From positions 84,953,256 through 85,017,255 of the forward strand of contig OX235271.1 of the NCBI GenBank assembly GCA_944472155.2: a stretch of DNA of 64,000 nt, in the 5' to 3' direction. Below the pieces are notes generated by a model. It ran no database searches, was not told where the DNA came from, and saw nothing but the letters and a program-made list of their open reading frames with translations. A program made the translations under genes and the position numbers. How positions within the stretch are numbered: the first letter of the stretch is position 1; every line of letters starts with the position of its first letter. Shown here one piece after another: positions 37,901 to 47,289 of this stretch. The DNA is from Trichobilharzia szidati. Lineage: Eukaryota; Platyhelminthes; Trematoda; Strigeidida; Schistosomatidae.

Positions 37901-40900
37901 CAATAATAATGATGAAGCAATTACAGTGAGGAATATCAGTTTTCAAATTTCATAGCTATCAAAATGGTTTCATCTAGATGAACAACGCAACACTCTCCTC
38001 TCACTTATTTATTGATAAGAAAAATACAGATAATAATCATACACCCTAAGCCTATTACTTACCTAGCTCTTACCCTAATACTTACCCTAACCCGGCAAAG
38101 TTAAACTTTAAGTACCACTAACTACCAATCAGCGAATGACCTCGAACTCACCAATCACATGAAAGGGGCATTTTTGTGTACGGAATACGTATATTTATGA
38201 AAAAAATGCACGAAAGCTGTAGAAAAGTATTACAGAGGATTCCTTCTTTCCACATGTGATAAAAATAGCTCTCAGTTTTAGGTTGCATTGTTAACAGTGT
38301 ATAATTCGATTGTGGGTAAAACTAATTTTGATAATACACTAATATTTACTGAGCAATAAATTGTGCTCGAAGGGTCATCGGTAAGTATTACTGTATAACA
38401 CTGTGAGACTTTATCAAAACAAATTTTACCCACAATGGAATTATATTCTACTACAGTGCACAAGTTCTATTTTTATATCAACAGAGTAATTCAACCACAT
38501 TCCATGAATATCATTATTTAGGTCTTCTAACCCTAAAAATATCCCTAATCTTTCCTGACCCTAACCCTACCGTGAAAATATCCCTAAACTAACTGTAATC
38601 TAACTCGAACCAACCTTAATGTCGCCTTTATTAGGTTAACCTAACCCTAACTTGTCCTTGGCTTAAAGCGTAACTTAATCCTTCCCAAACCTAAGCTGAA
38701 TCTTGCCAGATAGCCCATTTAATAGTAGAACACTTCGATGAGCATATATTATTGATGATGACAGAATGATTAGCCAAGTTTCACTAACTTGCTCAGTGAG
38801 CGTTTCAAGGTCATTGATGCGGTTGCACTTCATTGGTAGTTAGTGGTGCTTAAAGTTTAACTTGGCCCATAACCCCAACCGTAATCGTAACCACAACCCT
38901 AACGTGCTATCAAACCATTGCCAAAGCAGTACTTAAAATGAGATGATGAAATCCAGACATAATTTCGTGTACAGCCTTCATACTAGCTCTGTAACATCGG
39001 CAGATTCTGTAGTCCAACAAATGATACGCGTTCAGGGTCATTGGTTAGTCCGCACTCTATGGTCGCTATTCTTTAGATTGGCTAAATATAAAATATAATC
39101 ACATTTCAATAAGAATCTTAATTATCCAATGTATTATATAATAACAATTTGAAAAGTTAATAAAAGACACTAGAAATACATAATTTCTAGTCTTTCTCAG
39201 AAAAATTCTTAAATGTTATTCAACACTATCTAAGCGCACACTCTGTAATTATTTATTCTCTTATCTAGATACGAGAAGCTCTGGCAACAGAAACTGGTTT
39301 AAATATTCGTGTGGTGCAAGTATGGTTTCAAAATCAAAGGGCAAAGGTAATTTATACTACTACTACTTTTATATATTTTATTTAAATGTTCATAGACATT
39401 TTCTTGTGTCACCCTTTAAGTGGATTATAATCATTGTTTCATAATATAATTCCCAATTCTTTTCTCTGTGAAGATTTCAAATAGAGAGAGAGAGCTGGTC
39501 TTCAAATGAATGAACAAGAGATACACTGTGATTATATGTTTGATTTGCTGTGTTTTATGTTGATCCAGTGTAGGTTGAATGGCGATGAGAAATGCTAGGG
39601 GGAATAAACAATTTTATTCCTTCCTAATTTGAAAATCATCATCAAGTCACGTAAATTAATGATTGAGGCAAGGAATTCCTACAGATAGGCGTAAATTTAA
39701 ATGCCGGAAATAAAATCCGCCATCATTTTGTTACCACATGTAACTTCAGAGAGTAATTAGTGTGCAGAATTGGGTAGAATGAAATGTCGAAGACGTGAAG
39801 AGATTTTTTTCTAAATATTCTAAATGAGTGGTGGTTAAACAACATTTACACTTGAAGGTTTCAGACATACTGATGAATTCAGGTGGTTGGAGGTAATCGG
39901 CAGGAAGCCCTACCTGATCTAAGTTTCTTGCTAGTTGACACTCACCAGTCAGCAAGGCGTATCTGCAAACTTGAAGGAACTCATGTCCCTTCTGAGATTC
40001 GAACCCGCGTCCCCCAGTGCTGCAATCAGAGACGTTACCACTGAGTTATTCAGGCTCGCAATTGATCTCCTGTAGGACTGTACTGAATATTTTTGATTGG
40101 ACACTAGTCAGTAATGAGTGTGTAATGTGTGTCTCTAGTCTTATCTTTAGTGCCGACTGAATTCTATCAGTCAAGTTTGCAATGTGATCAGCAATCTAGG
40201 TGGCTTGCCAACACGGTTCACTATGAGTCGTCAGCACAAGATGGTTGGTGACGAGTGCCAGCTAGCACGAAACCGCGGTCAGGTAGGGCTTCCTGCTGAT
40301 TGTCTCCAACCATCAAATACCAACAATTCACATTGCACCATGATGGCTAGCCATTAAGAATGCTGGCCACATTGCAAACTTGACTGATGGAATTCAGTCT
40401 GTACCAAGCAAAGGACTAGAAACATTACACTAGTTACTAAATAGTTTCCAATCGAAATGTTCTGATGGTTTTTCTTCTCTTTAAACTAAGGTTTCCATCC
40501 ACAGAACAGCGGACTGCTTTTGGTTCACCTTTTAGTGAAAATTAAGTTGTTGATTGGTTGAACAAAATATAGGCTTCATCAATCAACATCTTTCTTGATT
40601 AATTTATTGGAGAAAGCATCACTTTCTTGGAGATAAGTCACTTTTCCCAGCTTATTTTGTTACAATTGTTTTGGCTTACAAATCTGTTAAAATTTAACCG
40701 AATAGTAGAATGATGTCAATCTTCCTTTTCCACGCATGTGTTGTTGTTTTTTTGTTTTGTAGATTAAGAAATTAGCTCGTCGACATGCACAAGAATCTCG
40801 AAATCAAATGAATCGAAGAATGCTGTCTACAAATGAACAAATAAATATGATACGATCTCCTAATTCTATGCTATTCGATCTAAGAAATCCATCGATGTCA

Positions 40901-43900
40901 GATATGCGTAAGTTTATGTACTTCTTATTTAGGTATATACATATATAACATCAGTTATGAATTGATGTGATCATTTCATTAAAATTATTTTCATTTTGAA
41001 TAAAAGTTCAATAGGACGGAAATCTTTTATGGATTATTCATATTAGAAGAATTAACAGTAAGTAGTCAATTCAGTAACATCAGTCTTCCTTTATGATTGA
41101 ATGAAGTTTCGACGTTATTCACATTGTTAAATGGTTTTAATGTTTAACAGTTACACAGAAGTCTTTAAGTTGTTGATATCAGGTGGTTGTCGGCAATCGG
41201 CAGAGAGCCACACCTGACCTCTTTTTCGCGCTTTTTGGCACTCAGCAGTCAGCAAGGCGTATTTTCAACCTTGTAGGAACCTTGTGTGATGCGCGCTTTA
41301 ATCTCAGAAGGGACATGAGTTCTTTCAAGGTTACAGATGCACCTTGCTGACTGGTGAGTGCCAACTGGCACGAAACCTATGTCGAAAGCTTCCTGCCGAT
41401 TGCTTCCAAACACCTAATTTTAAGAAGTTTTAGTATTTTGGATCTTCTTATGCTTATTTAGCTGGTTATAAATGGGGTGATTTGAAGTGATTTCGCTCCC
41501 TGAACTAAATCAAATCAAGTACAGCGCTAATGGGTTCAGGGCCAAACAAGAGAAACAGCTGTCTGGTGTTTAGATCACTTCGGTCTGGTTACGTATCTAC
41601 GTATCTGGTCCACTCAGGAAACTGTGGTAAACTATGTGGTTTAAAAAACAAAGAATTTAATTTAATAATAAAACAGACTGATATTTAATCATTTTACTAA
41701 ATTTGTCTCAGTATCACTCAAAAGGATTTTCAACATCATGAAGTAATAAATATATATTCAAACCTTTTAAAGTATCTATTTCACTTCACAAAGAACCCTA
41801 CAATCAGATGATGAGTGCATGTTATTGCATCCCTGAATCTGAACTACTACTGAAAACTAGAGGGTACTGGACAGCTGTTTCGCCCTAGTTTGAGCCTCTT
41901 TATCAGTATTCACCTCACAGGGGTTCGACCGGTGGAGTCCACCAGGTTTGCAATGAGGACAAATATTCACCGATAACAGTGGCGCTAATATCACGAATTG
42001 ATAGAACTTGGAAATCATGGGCCATCAGACTAGGCACCTATGACTGAATGGTCAACGACCTTGTCTAGTAACCATAAGGTCATGGGTTTGAACCCTGCTG
42101 AGTGCACACTGTCGGAGAATAACAAAGTAGACAAAAACAGCTATCCAGAGTTTTCTGCTTCTCAGTGATTCTCCAACTGATCAAATGTGAAACCAATCAA
42201 ATCCTTACGAACGAACTCTTGAAAAATAAACTAATACTGCTACTGAAGACTAATGGTAAAATAAAATACAGAGGACACTTATTGAATCACAAGTCATACT
42301 AATTTGCAAAAAATGTCATTCATTCTGCGTTGGGCATGTTTTTTCATCGTTGTCTGTTGTTTATTGCATTCTTCTGCTCAAAGTTGTCAACTTCTCCTCA
42401 TGTTTCTTCTTCTTCAATGGTTTTTCGTCATTTATTCAAAGATGTTACGCAGTATACTTCTTAATATCTACTCATAAGTGACACGCCTCTCAGGAGCGAA
42501 GGCAGGACTTCAGGTGAACATACAGTAGACGGAGGTGATGAAGATAATTAACCACCAACAGCAACAACAACCAGCACCAGTTACCATCAAAGGGAGAGAT
42601 TTAAAAGAGGTTACTCCCTTCACTTATCTAGGAACACCTTTCCAACCACAAGCGCTCGCAACGGATGAAGATTTCAAAGCCAGCCGGAATTGGAAAGGCA
42701 AGATATGCCTTCATCAACCTGAAACCAGTTTGAAAATCTTCTTCACTGCATTCAGTCAGTATAAAGGGCAAGATTCGAATTTTCAACCCAAATGTGAAGT
42801 CAGTCAGTTCTTTCATACGAGTCAGAAACTTGTACTGCATGTCACCAAAAATAATTTCCAATAGGTGGCTGCAGACTTTTATCAACAGCTGCCACCTTAG
42901 CTGGCTGGCTCCATACTGAAGATCAAGTGGCCAGACGGTTGGCCAGAAAGAATTAGCAACGAGAAACTTTGGTTGACAACAAACCAACCAAGAGGCGATC
43001 ACTCAACAAATATGTAGGAGAAAATGGAGATGGCTGAATCGGTTATATGTTGAGGAGACAGTCGAATGACATCGCGCTCAATGCGAGCCATCGCTCGAGT
43101 GGAATCCCAATGGAAAGCGACGAGTGGTTCGTCGGTTCGAGGGTGACATGGAGAAGATCGTGTGGCGAGTTGGAGGAGATGAGAGATTATGGGAAAAAGT
43201 GTGGCTAGCCAGCTGAAGAGGACAGCAGACAACAGAAGAAAGTTGCGATGTGTTTTTGAAGCCTTATGCCCCACTAAGAACCCAATGGAATAATAATAAC
43301 ATCTCAGCATTACTATTATTTGGGACATATTGAACAATATGATAAAGTATTCATATTCATCCCTTGGATTCCTAGTGTAATACAGAGCTGGCTTTACGCT
43401 TTCCCACATGCAATCATTTCCTCCTCTTCACATAATCTCCTACATGCTACCGTCGAACAGTAACCCACGGAAAAGTCGTCGTTAGCTTCCTATTCAGGTT
43501 CCATTGTAAAAACTAAGTACATCCTTTTTGTAGAAACAACTGCCTATCAAATGGTTACATACATTTAACAAGAATGGGAAACTCAGATTCGAATAATATT
43601 AAGTGTATAATTCTGAAAATTAAGCGAAATTCAAAAAAAAAATGTTGAATCTATTCAATGCACAGCTGTGTTTAAGTCAATTAATATTAAAAATGAGCCA
43701 TGATTGACATTTACATTTGTTAAGATCAAATTTATCATATTGTTTCAGTAAAATAACTTTAAATAAACAACTGAGAAAGACAGTCAATGTGAATATGATG
43801 AATCATAAAAGCAAACTATTCAGTGTATTGTTGTTGTTGGTTTTGCGGTTTTCCATAAAACAAAATAAACAAATAAACAAAAACATTTTAAAATTAATTA

Positions 43901-46900
43901 CGGTTATAAATCATTATTGCATATGCTAATGTATATTACCACTAAAATACATCTGGTTAAATTAAATTTTAATTCACAGTGTAAATGAACTCATCACTCT
44001 AAGCGGTAAATAATCACCTGGTTGTCACCAACGAACAGCAAGAAACACTAAATAGCTATTTCGTCCTAGTTTGCGACTCTTCAGTTGTGTACTATAATAA
44101 ATCTACGAAGGATCGAACCCAGGACCTTCGGGTCACGGAGTGAGCTCGTTGACCATTCAGCTGCGGAGAAGGATTTCAATCGCTTATGAATTCTGGCTTC
44201 CAGTCTTCGATATAATTCTCTTGTCAGAACTGGTTGCAAGCGGAGATTGTAGACAGCAATTTATGTCAATGTCACGTCCCGAATAGGGGTCTTGAGAAAA
44301 AGCAAGAACACACTTAACCTTGAGGAACTCACCAACCGATCACAGAAGACTTAACGTGTGCAAATACGATTCGCAGATATATGGCTTAACTTTCTGAGAA
44401 ACGGTCACAAGCAGTACATAATAACCTCCAGGGGGAAAACAACCAATCAGAAAACGTTGCTTCTTCGCTGACAATAATACATATAAAAATCTATAAATAC
44501 CTCTTGATTTTCTCAATAAACGATCTGTTGCCTGGCCCTTGTCTTCTGTTGTTACAGTACTACAGCTTAATGGTGACAACTGATGAGTATCTGCTTTAGT
44601 CTGAAATGGATGGTCCCACCGGCGATAACTTTTCATTAGGGCTTCAAGACATTTTATCCTATAGCTACTAATCTAGTTTCAGAAAATGGACAACACATTA
44701 GGAGTAGAGTTTTAAAATAAAAATCGATTAAAACTATGCTGGATAAGTCGCTGGTTTACGGATGCAATCGGATGAAAAGTCATAAAATCGGTGAAAATAA
44801 TTTTTCACTGTGTTCACTATTCGTTACGGACCATGGAGGTTGACAGCATGTTCTCTTTATTGAAAAATTGTCAATCATTTGTAAAATGGCGTAGAACCAG
44901 GCTGGAAGAATTAATGTGTGATTTCAGTGAGTGAACTTGACTGCTTCTAACCAGTACTTATTTTCTATCGGGTTTTATACGTCGTTTTTGTTGAGAACTA
45001 CTAACGATAATAGGAGTCGTTACAATACATTTGATCTCAGAAATATTTGAATCATGAACGGCATATATTAGATCTAGAATTACTGCTGTTATCCATCTAG
45101 CATGTATGACTTTGGTAAAAATTTGCTGATTTAATGAGCCATTCAAAGTATCACCGTTACAAGATATGTACTTAGACATACATAGCTCAATCTCTGAGAC
45201 AAGCGTATGACTACTGGCAGGATTAACCGGTTTATTCGCACAATTATACACCGACTGACTAAGCAATTATACAGTAGTTTTCAAGAGAACCAAACACACT
45301 CACCCTGCCTGTTGCAAGATCAGAACAAGATGTCATATCATCTTGTAGTGCAACTGCTTGAGAGTTCTCTCCTCTGGTTGGCCATAAGCACCATTAGTAC
45401 ATATATTAATGTATAGGTAAATATTACTGCTTCAGCCGATGGTCATATGAGTCAGTTATGCACTGCTTAAACAAGCCCAGTAGGATCTATCTCGCATACA
45501 AGAATAACCATATGCTTTATTATAGGCAAGACTAGCGTGCATAACAACACTGTAGTGATACATGCCCCTATAAATAAAGCTGGCACCCATCCAATTAAAT
45601 GAAATAGTTAATCCCGTCAACCAATTCAACATATGAAAAGCCTCAATGCGTCTACCAAAACTATTGGAAACCATCTATAGTCATATTAGCAAGCTATGAG
45701 AATGGTATAAATAGCTTCTGCTATAATTACTATAGGACGTCAGATAGAGAAAATCGGTAAGAATTCTTAAACCCTAAGTTCTGGTGTTTATAAACATTCT
45801 TCAAACAAAAAAGTATCTGCAAACTCAAATGAACTGATGTCACATCCAGTGTTGTTGAATCAGACATAGAATGAGAGAAGACAGTTCAAGTGGGTAGGGT
45901 GACTTTACTTGTGAGAGTTAGAAATATCTGCATTAACATAATTCGTTGTATCACAGTCTTGCTTACCCGTTCATCGTAAGCACTTCATTCTACTTAAGAT
46001 CCACTGACTAGATTTTCGAACGTGCTACAATGAGTGATATGCATTTCCACAGACACTTGAAATCACCGCCCGTGTGTTTGTATGTATGAGTTCTGTCCAA
46101 TAAATCCTTTAATAATATTAAGTGCATTTTCTTCAATGGATGCTGACTTGTTACTAGAATTGTAGGCCTTTCCCGTTATTGTACTGCAGAGCTTGAAAAG
46201 TTTTTGGTGGCATAGATAAACAAATCTTCCGGAATAAGTGCATCTTAGTTCACTGTCCCCATTTAGATAGTTAGAAAACCATCAGATGCTACTACACTTT
46301 AATTATTCATGAAAGTGACTCAGTTCTAGCTATTAATTAACCAATCCAAATATTATCATGATACTTGACACTTATAAAGAAATGATTTCTGTCAAAGTGA
46401 GATATTTTGTCGTGGCAGTGTTTTTGGAATGAATTCGGTTATAATTCACAGTTGGTTAGTGCACTTCATGCGTCAATGAGTAGGATCCCAGTGTCTGAAT
46501 CGTCTACGAATTCACCATTGTAACCGGGAGATCCTGGGTGCATACTGAAGAGGATTTCCAAGGAAAGACGAAACAGTTGTCCAGTACTCCCTGTTTTTCA
46601 GTGATTGCCTAGCTGGTGATCAAACCTTTAAGCAATCAAATCCATGCAAACCAACACTTGATAAGGTATTTTCACGTAAAAAGCTTTGTTATGTAATCAT
46701 CTACCAACAGTGCTGGGTATTTCTTCTCAAATGCTTCAGTGGTGCAAATTTTTCCGTAATATTTTTTCATTATTTATTGATTTCTCTTCTTATACTCCCC
46801 GTTTTGTATATTTCTACAGCCTACATGTTCAATCCTATGGGTAGTAACAGCTGTCAGGAGACAGTTCCCCTTCACATGAATTCAATACCCGGGAATAATT

Positions 46901-47286
46901 CCAATGAAAGCTGCATCAAAAATAGAATGACTTCTTCTTCCTCATCATCTGCGGCTTCTTTAACCACCTCATCCTTTTCAATGATACCACAAACAAGTCG
47001 TTTGGAAGACAAATATCCTAATAATCCTCAATGTAATCCAACATTGCATCGCGCTATCGGAGAACAACCGCCTTTAATACTCCCTACAACGCATACATTA
47101 CTCTCTTATGCTAATTCAAAACAACAAAATTCATATTTATTAGAGGAAAAATTCACTCCAAACACCTCGTCATCGCATCTTAATAATAATAATATTAGTA
47201 ATAGTAGTACTACAAGTAGTTGTTCATCAATTTTTGATGCATCTATCGACAAACTTTATACTATGCAACAAACTTATTTTATGTAA
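25755..47286 (+). CDS. Lmx1: LIM-homeobox transcription factor, LMX1 family (six coding exons)
   Basis: A nuclear DNA-binding transcription factor, in animals mainly used in neuron and tissue patterning. Exons: 25755-25975, 33529-34325, 35796-35950, 39269-39346, 40763-40907 and 46820-47286. All junctions are GT-AG, phases agree, and the joined frame is 620 codons. Domains: LIM1 at residues 21-71 (C21, C24, H42, C45, C48, C51, C68, D71); LIM2 at 80-197 (C80, C83, H166, C169, C172, C175, C194, D197); homeodomain at about 363-422 with KRPRTIL at the start, W410, Q412, N413 and KKLARR at the end. This homeodomain ([20 protein letters not shown]) is typical of LMX1 rather than of LHX1/5, LHX3/4 or Islet. 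Oddities: about 64 extra residues inside LIM2, and long Asn/Ser-rich linkers. Length exceeds the roughly 380-400 residues of vertebrate LMX1. An in-frame stop just upstream supports the start, although an extra 5' exon cannot be excluded. Confidence 0.93.
26110..26480 (+). mobile_element. Penelope-like GIY-YIG-type endonuclease fragment in intron 1
   Basis: A 77-codon + frame (26116-26349) includes [17 protein letters not shown], which resembles the Y-x-G-x-T-x-R-x-L-x-x-R-x-x-E-H pattern of GIY-YIG endonucleases in Penelope-like elements. Similar reading continues in another frame (about 26350-26460). It is broken and lacks its RT part. Confidence 0.5.
26674..27275. mobile_element. SINE family D foldback cluster in intron 1
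   Basis: About 90-base inverted arms (26674-26765 and 26985-27076; 'ttggacactagtcagcaac' against 'ccgactagtgttcaatc') enclose a reverse family D SINE (26806-26985). A + strand family D SINE follows at 27080-27275 with A box 'tagctcaatagtaacg' and B box 'gggttcaaatccc'. Confidence 0.7.
27567..27745 (-). mobile_element. RTE 3' end fragment in intron 1
   Basis: 'ctttgggttccaagtggaac' and downstream sequence match the reverse of RTE 3' ends at 29620-29760 and 31925-32060. Confidence 0.6.
27750..29215. other. Intron 1, mostly unassigned
   Basis: A decayed reverse SINE B 3' arm is visible at about 27940-28025 ('cagaaccatcggaagccaaa'). The rest is AT-rich with no recognised feature. Confidence 0.4.
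29219..29425 (-). mobile_element. SINE family C copy in intron 1
   Basis: Reverse strand: RTE-like tail ('gctccatgttccactcggga'), body, and an eroded tRNA-like head ('aggtttgatttcc' in the B-box position). Same order as the copy at 56929-57170. Confidence 0.55.
29610..29870 (-). mobile_element. RTE 3' fragment in intron 1
   Basis: Reverse RTE tail followed by the C-terminal coding region in eroded form ('tccactccatctccattttc' corresponds to the RRKWRW-like motif). It stops near 29870. Confidence 0.65.
30330..30960 (+). mobile_element. Penelope-like element, C-terminal GIY-YIG part, in intron 1
   Basis: The + frame from about 30340 reads through [15 protein letters not shown] and [14 protein letters not shown] (the family's zinc-finger-like CxxC next to Y-x-G-Q), then EHKN, with a stop soon after. 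Further C-terminal pieces run to about 30840. The last 90 bases (30870-30960) recur at 38340-38420, so they are probably the element's 3' end. Confidence 0.75.
30965..31790. other. Intron 1, unassigned
   Basis: No feature recognised. The open frame at 31512-31760 has no support. Confidence 0.4.
31795..31905 (+). mobile_element. SINE family A 3' part in intron 1
   Basis: Hammerhead-like block at about 31850-31898: 'tatgggacgaaatgcgcatt' keeps the GAAA and the palindromic stem III TGCGCA. The CTGATGA side reads GATGATGA, so the core is damaged. Confidence 0.6.
31912..33165 (-). mobile_element. RTE-like retrotransposon, best-preserved RT copy (intron 1)
   Basis: Reverse strand. The frame at 32726-33148 holds [11 protein letters not shown] (RT motif A region) and [11 protein letters not shown] (motif B). 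A frameshift leads to 32260-32829 with LDFADDLCL (catalytic FADD box), EKTEVMK-like INKTEVMK and [14 protein letters not shown] second frameshift leads to 32219-32400 with LLYGSETW. The 3' UTR ends at 31912 in ATTATTATT. The endonuclease part is missing. Motifs fit the RTE clade (schistosome SR2/Perere-3-type elements). Orientation is opposite to the host gene. Confidence 0.85.
33227..33413 (+). mobile_element. RTE 3' end fragment, + strand, 116 bases before exon 2
   Basis: 'atcgagtggaacctgaatag' through 'gttgctgaagtccc' to a GATAATAATT tail. It faces the reverse RTE copy just upstream, making an inverted pair next to the exon 2 acceptor. Confidence 0.65.
33529..34325 (+). CDS. Lmx1: LMX1 exon 2: LIM2 domain and Asn-rich linker
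   Basis: The acceptor AAAAG (33524-33528) follows a pyrimidine-rich tract; the donor GTAAGT is at 34326. Completes codon 74 and encodes residues 75-339. The LIM2 zinc ligands are all present, but 82 residues separate C83 from H166 instead of about 17-19. The extra part is Thr/Ser/Met-rich (a Met run at about 33748-33762). After LIM2 comes a low-complexity Asn/Ser-rich linker. Confidence 0.92.
34400..34745 (+). mobile_element. SINE family B copy in intron 2
   Basis: + strand: 5' region, 'cacgaattagtagaagttag', tRNA-like part (34540-34600), hammerhead relic (34612-34660, TTGAAGA, GGAC, GAAA, TAGCTGTC), 3' tail to 'aaccagcaattgaaaa'. Confidence 0.65.
34937..35274 (-). mobile_element. SINE family B copy with inverted ends in intron 2
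   Basis: Reverse copy with B box ('gggttcgaacgc' near 35081). The ends are inverted repeats: 'gattggttggaggatttc' (34958) and 'gaaatcctccaaccaatc' (35253). The hammerhead is spoiled by extra bases in CTGATGCAGA. Confidence 0.75.
35796..35950 (+). CDS. Lmx1: LMX1 exon 3: acidic linker and first half of homeodomain
   Basis: Acceptor AG at 35794-35795, donor GTAAAC at 35951. Encodes residues 340-391: an Asp/Glu-rich stretch, then [20 protein letters not shown] and the start of the loop. Ends in phase 0 after homeodomain position 29. The downstream read-through in the frame is intronic. Confidence 0.93.
36045..36840 (-). mobile_element. RTE-like 3' fragment in intron 3
   Basis: Reverse tail and C-terminal coding remnants. 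'tgacaccagtagctgaaacg' and the Gln-repeat region near 36620-36650 align with the best RTE copy at 32490-32600. Frameshifted throughout. Confidence 0.7.
36845..37775. other. Intron 3, mostly unassigned
   Basis: A weak SINE D 3' relic is seen at about 37628-37720. No other feature. Confidence 0.4.
37779..39074. mobile_element. Outer TIR element in intron 3
   Basis: About 70-base imperfect inverted arms (37779-37849 and 39004-39074): 'agaatagcgaccatagagtg' at the left has its complement at the right end. No transposase frame is seen. A second TIR element (38094-38868) is nested inside. The CCCTAA-like degenerate repeats at 38041-38093 and 38870-38905 belong to its interior. Confidence 0.65.
38094..38868. 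mobile_element. Inner TIR element, copy 1 (intron 3)
   Basis: Terminal inverted repeats: left 'ggcaaagttaaactttaag'; right end complement 'gggccaagttaaactttaag'. Related copies at 49555-50116 and 53491-54599. The interior holds CCCTAA/TCCCTAA-rich degenerate repeats (38525-38660) and a Penelope-like 3' end (38340-38440). No transposase, so non-autonomous; superfamily unknown. Confidence 0.7.
39269..39346 (+). CDS. Lmx1: LMX1 exon 4: homeodomain middle
   Basis: 78 bases, phase 0 at both ends. Acceptor TCTAG at 39264-39268, donor GTAATT at 39347. Encodes residues 392-417, [19 protein letters not shown] then FQNQRAK, covering helix 2 and most of recognition helix 3. W410, Q412 and N413 (homeodomain positions 48, 50, 51) are intact. 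Confidence 0.94.
39350..39880. other. Intron 4, unassigned part
   Basis: AT-rich with a short GA run at 39485-39494. No feature recognised. Confidence 0.4.
39885..40455. mobile_element. SINE family D cluster with inverted arms in intron 4
   Basis: A reverse family D SINE (39885-40065; reverse B box in 'gagattcgaacccgcgtc') is followed by inverted arms (about 40094-40190 and 40375-40455; 'agtcaagtttgcaatgtg' against 'cacattgcaaacttgact'). A + strand D 3' part (40240-40325) lies between the arms. Confidence 0.7.
40763..40907 (+). CDS. Lmx1: LMX1 exon 5: end of homeodomain
   Basis: Acceptor TTGTAG at 40757-40762, donor GTAAGT at 40908. Encodes residues 418-465, starting [10 protein letters not shown], the basic end of helix 3 typical of LMX1 (MKKLARR in vertebrates), then a Met/Asn-rich segment. 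Ends in phase 1. Confidence 0.93.
41178..41417. repeat. SINE D-derived palindrome in intron 5
   Basis: Left arm about 41178-41281, right arm about 41300-41417, inverted copies of the family D body ('ggcaatcggcagagagcc' against 'gcttcctgccgattgcttcc'). The spacer is under 20 bases, so a long hairpin is possible in DNA or intronic RNA. Confidence 0.75.
41835..42232. mobile_element. SINE family B inverted pair in intron 5
   Basis: A reverse 3' arm (41835-41910, 'gacagctgtttcgccctag') joins a + strand unit (41930-42232) with a tRNA-like part ending in B-box variant 'gggtttgaaccct' and a very decayed hammerhead. Confidence 0.6.
42480..43310 (+). mobile_element. RTE-like C-terminal and 3' end fragment in intron 5
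   Basis: + strand frame 42535-42864 carries a Gln-repeat then [14 protein letters not shown]. Later frames read as the [13 protein letters not shown] C-terminus. It ends in 'aacccaatggaataataata'. Not intact. Confidence 0.75.
43355..43530 (-). mobile_element. RTE 3' end fragment in intron 5, tail to tail with the previous copy
   Basis: 'cccttggattcctagtgtaa' begins a reverse RTE 3' end that runs to about 43525 ('ttcctattcaggttccattg'). It faces the + strand tail ending at 43310. Confidence 0.55.
43535..44015. other. Intron 5, unassigned
   Basis: AT-rich, no feature. Confidence 0.4.
44020..44200 (-). mobile_element. SINE family B partial copy in intron 5
   Basis: Reverse: hammerhead relic ('tagctatttcgtcctagttt'), B box region ('ggatcgaacccaggacc'), A-box region near 44150. 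Confidence 0.6.
44270..44556 (+). mobile_element. LTR-like sequence in intron 5
   Basis: Starts 'tgtcacgtcccg' and ends 'tctgttgttaca' (TG...CA). It contains a TATA-like 'tataaaaat' at 44482 and AATAAA at 44515-44520, about 36 bases before the end, the order expected of an LTR promoter and polyadenylation signal. No second LTR, internal coding region or target duplication is found. Confidence 0.4.
44560..46435. other. Intron 5, unassigned
   Basis: Several short open frames (for example 44958-45266 reverse, 45456-45674 reverse) have no recognisable domain. No repeat family identified. The largest unexplained stretch inside the gene. Confidence 0.4.
46440..46665 (+). mobile_element. SINE family B partial copy in intron 5
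   Basis: + strand: tRNA-like remnant, CTGAAGA at about 46549-46555, GAAA and the CAG-type stem at about 46574, 'tccagtactccc', tail ending 'caaaccaacacttgat'. Stem I's left strand is deleted. Confidence 0.6.
46820..47286 (+). CDS. Lmx1: LMX1 exon 6: C-terminal tail and stop
   Basis: The acceptor 'ttctacag' ends at 46819. Completes codon 466 in phase 1 and encodes residues 467-620, then TAA at 47284-47286. The tail is Ser/Thr/Asn-rich with a Ser run (about 46930-46960) and an Asn/Ser-rich segment (about 47180-47220), with no fold recognised. The apparent ATG at 46777 lies in the intron and is not the true start of this segment. Confidence 0.88.
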
Positions 47287-47289
47287 TCA

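Noticed and set aside
38525..38660. True telomere or chromosome end
   Set aside because: The CCCTAA-like units are degenerate, short, enclosed by inverted repeats, and lie inside an intron.
45207..45674. Possible coding exons or organelle-derived insert in intron 5
   Set aside because: No motif could be recognised on either strand and no splice pattern supports it; left as unassigned.
46777..46819. ATG at 46777 as start of a separate gene
   Set aside because: The sequence before 46820 is a typical pyrimidine-rich 3' splice region, and the phase from exon 5 matches exactly, so this is the last LMX1 exon.
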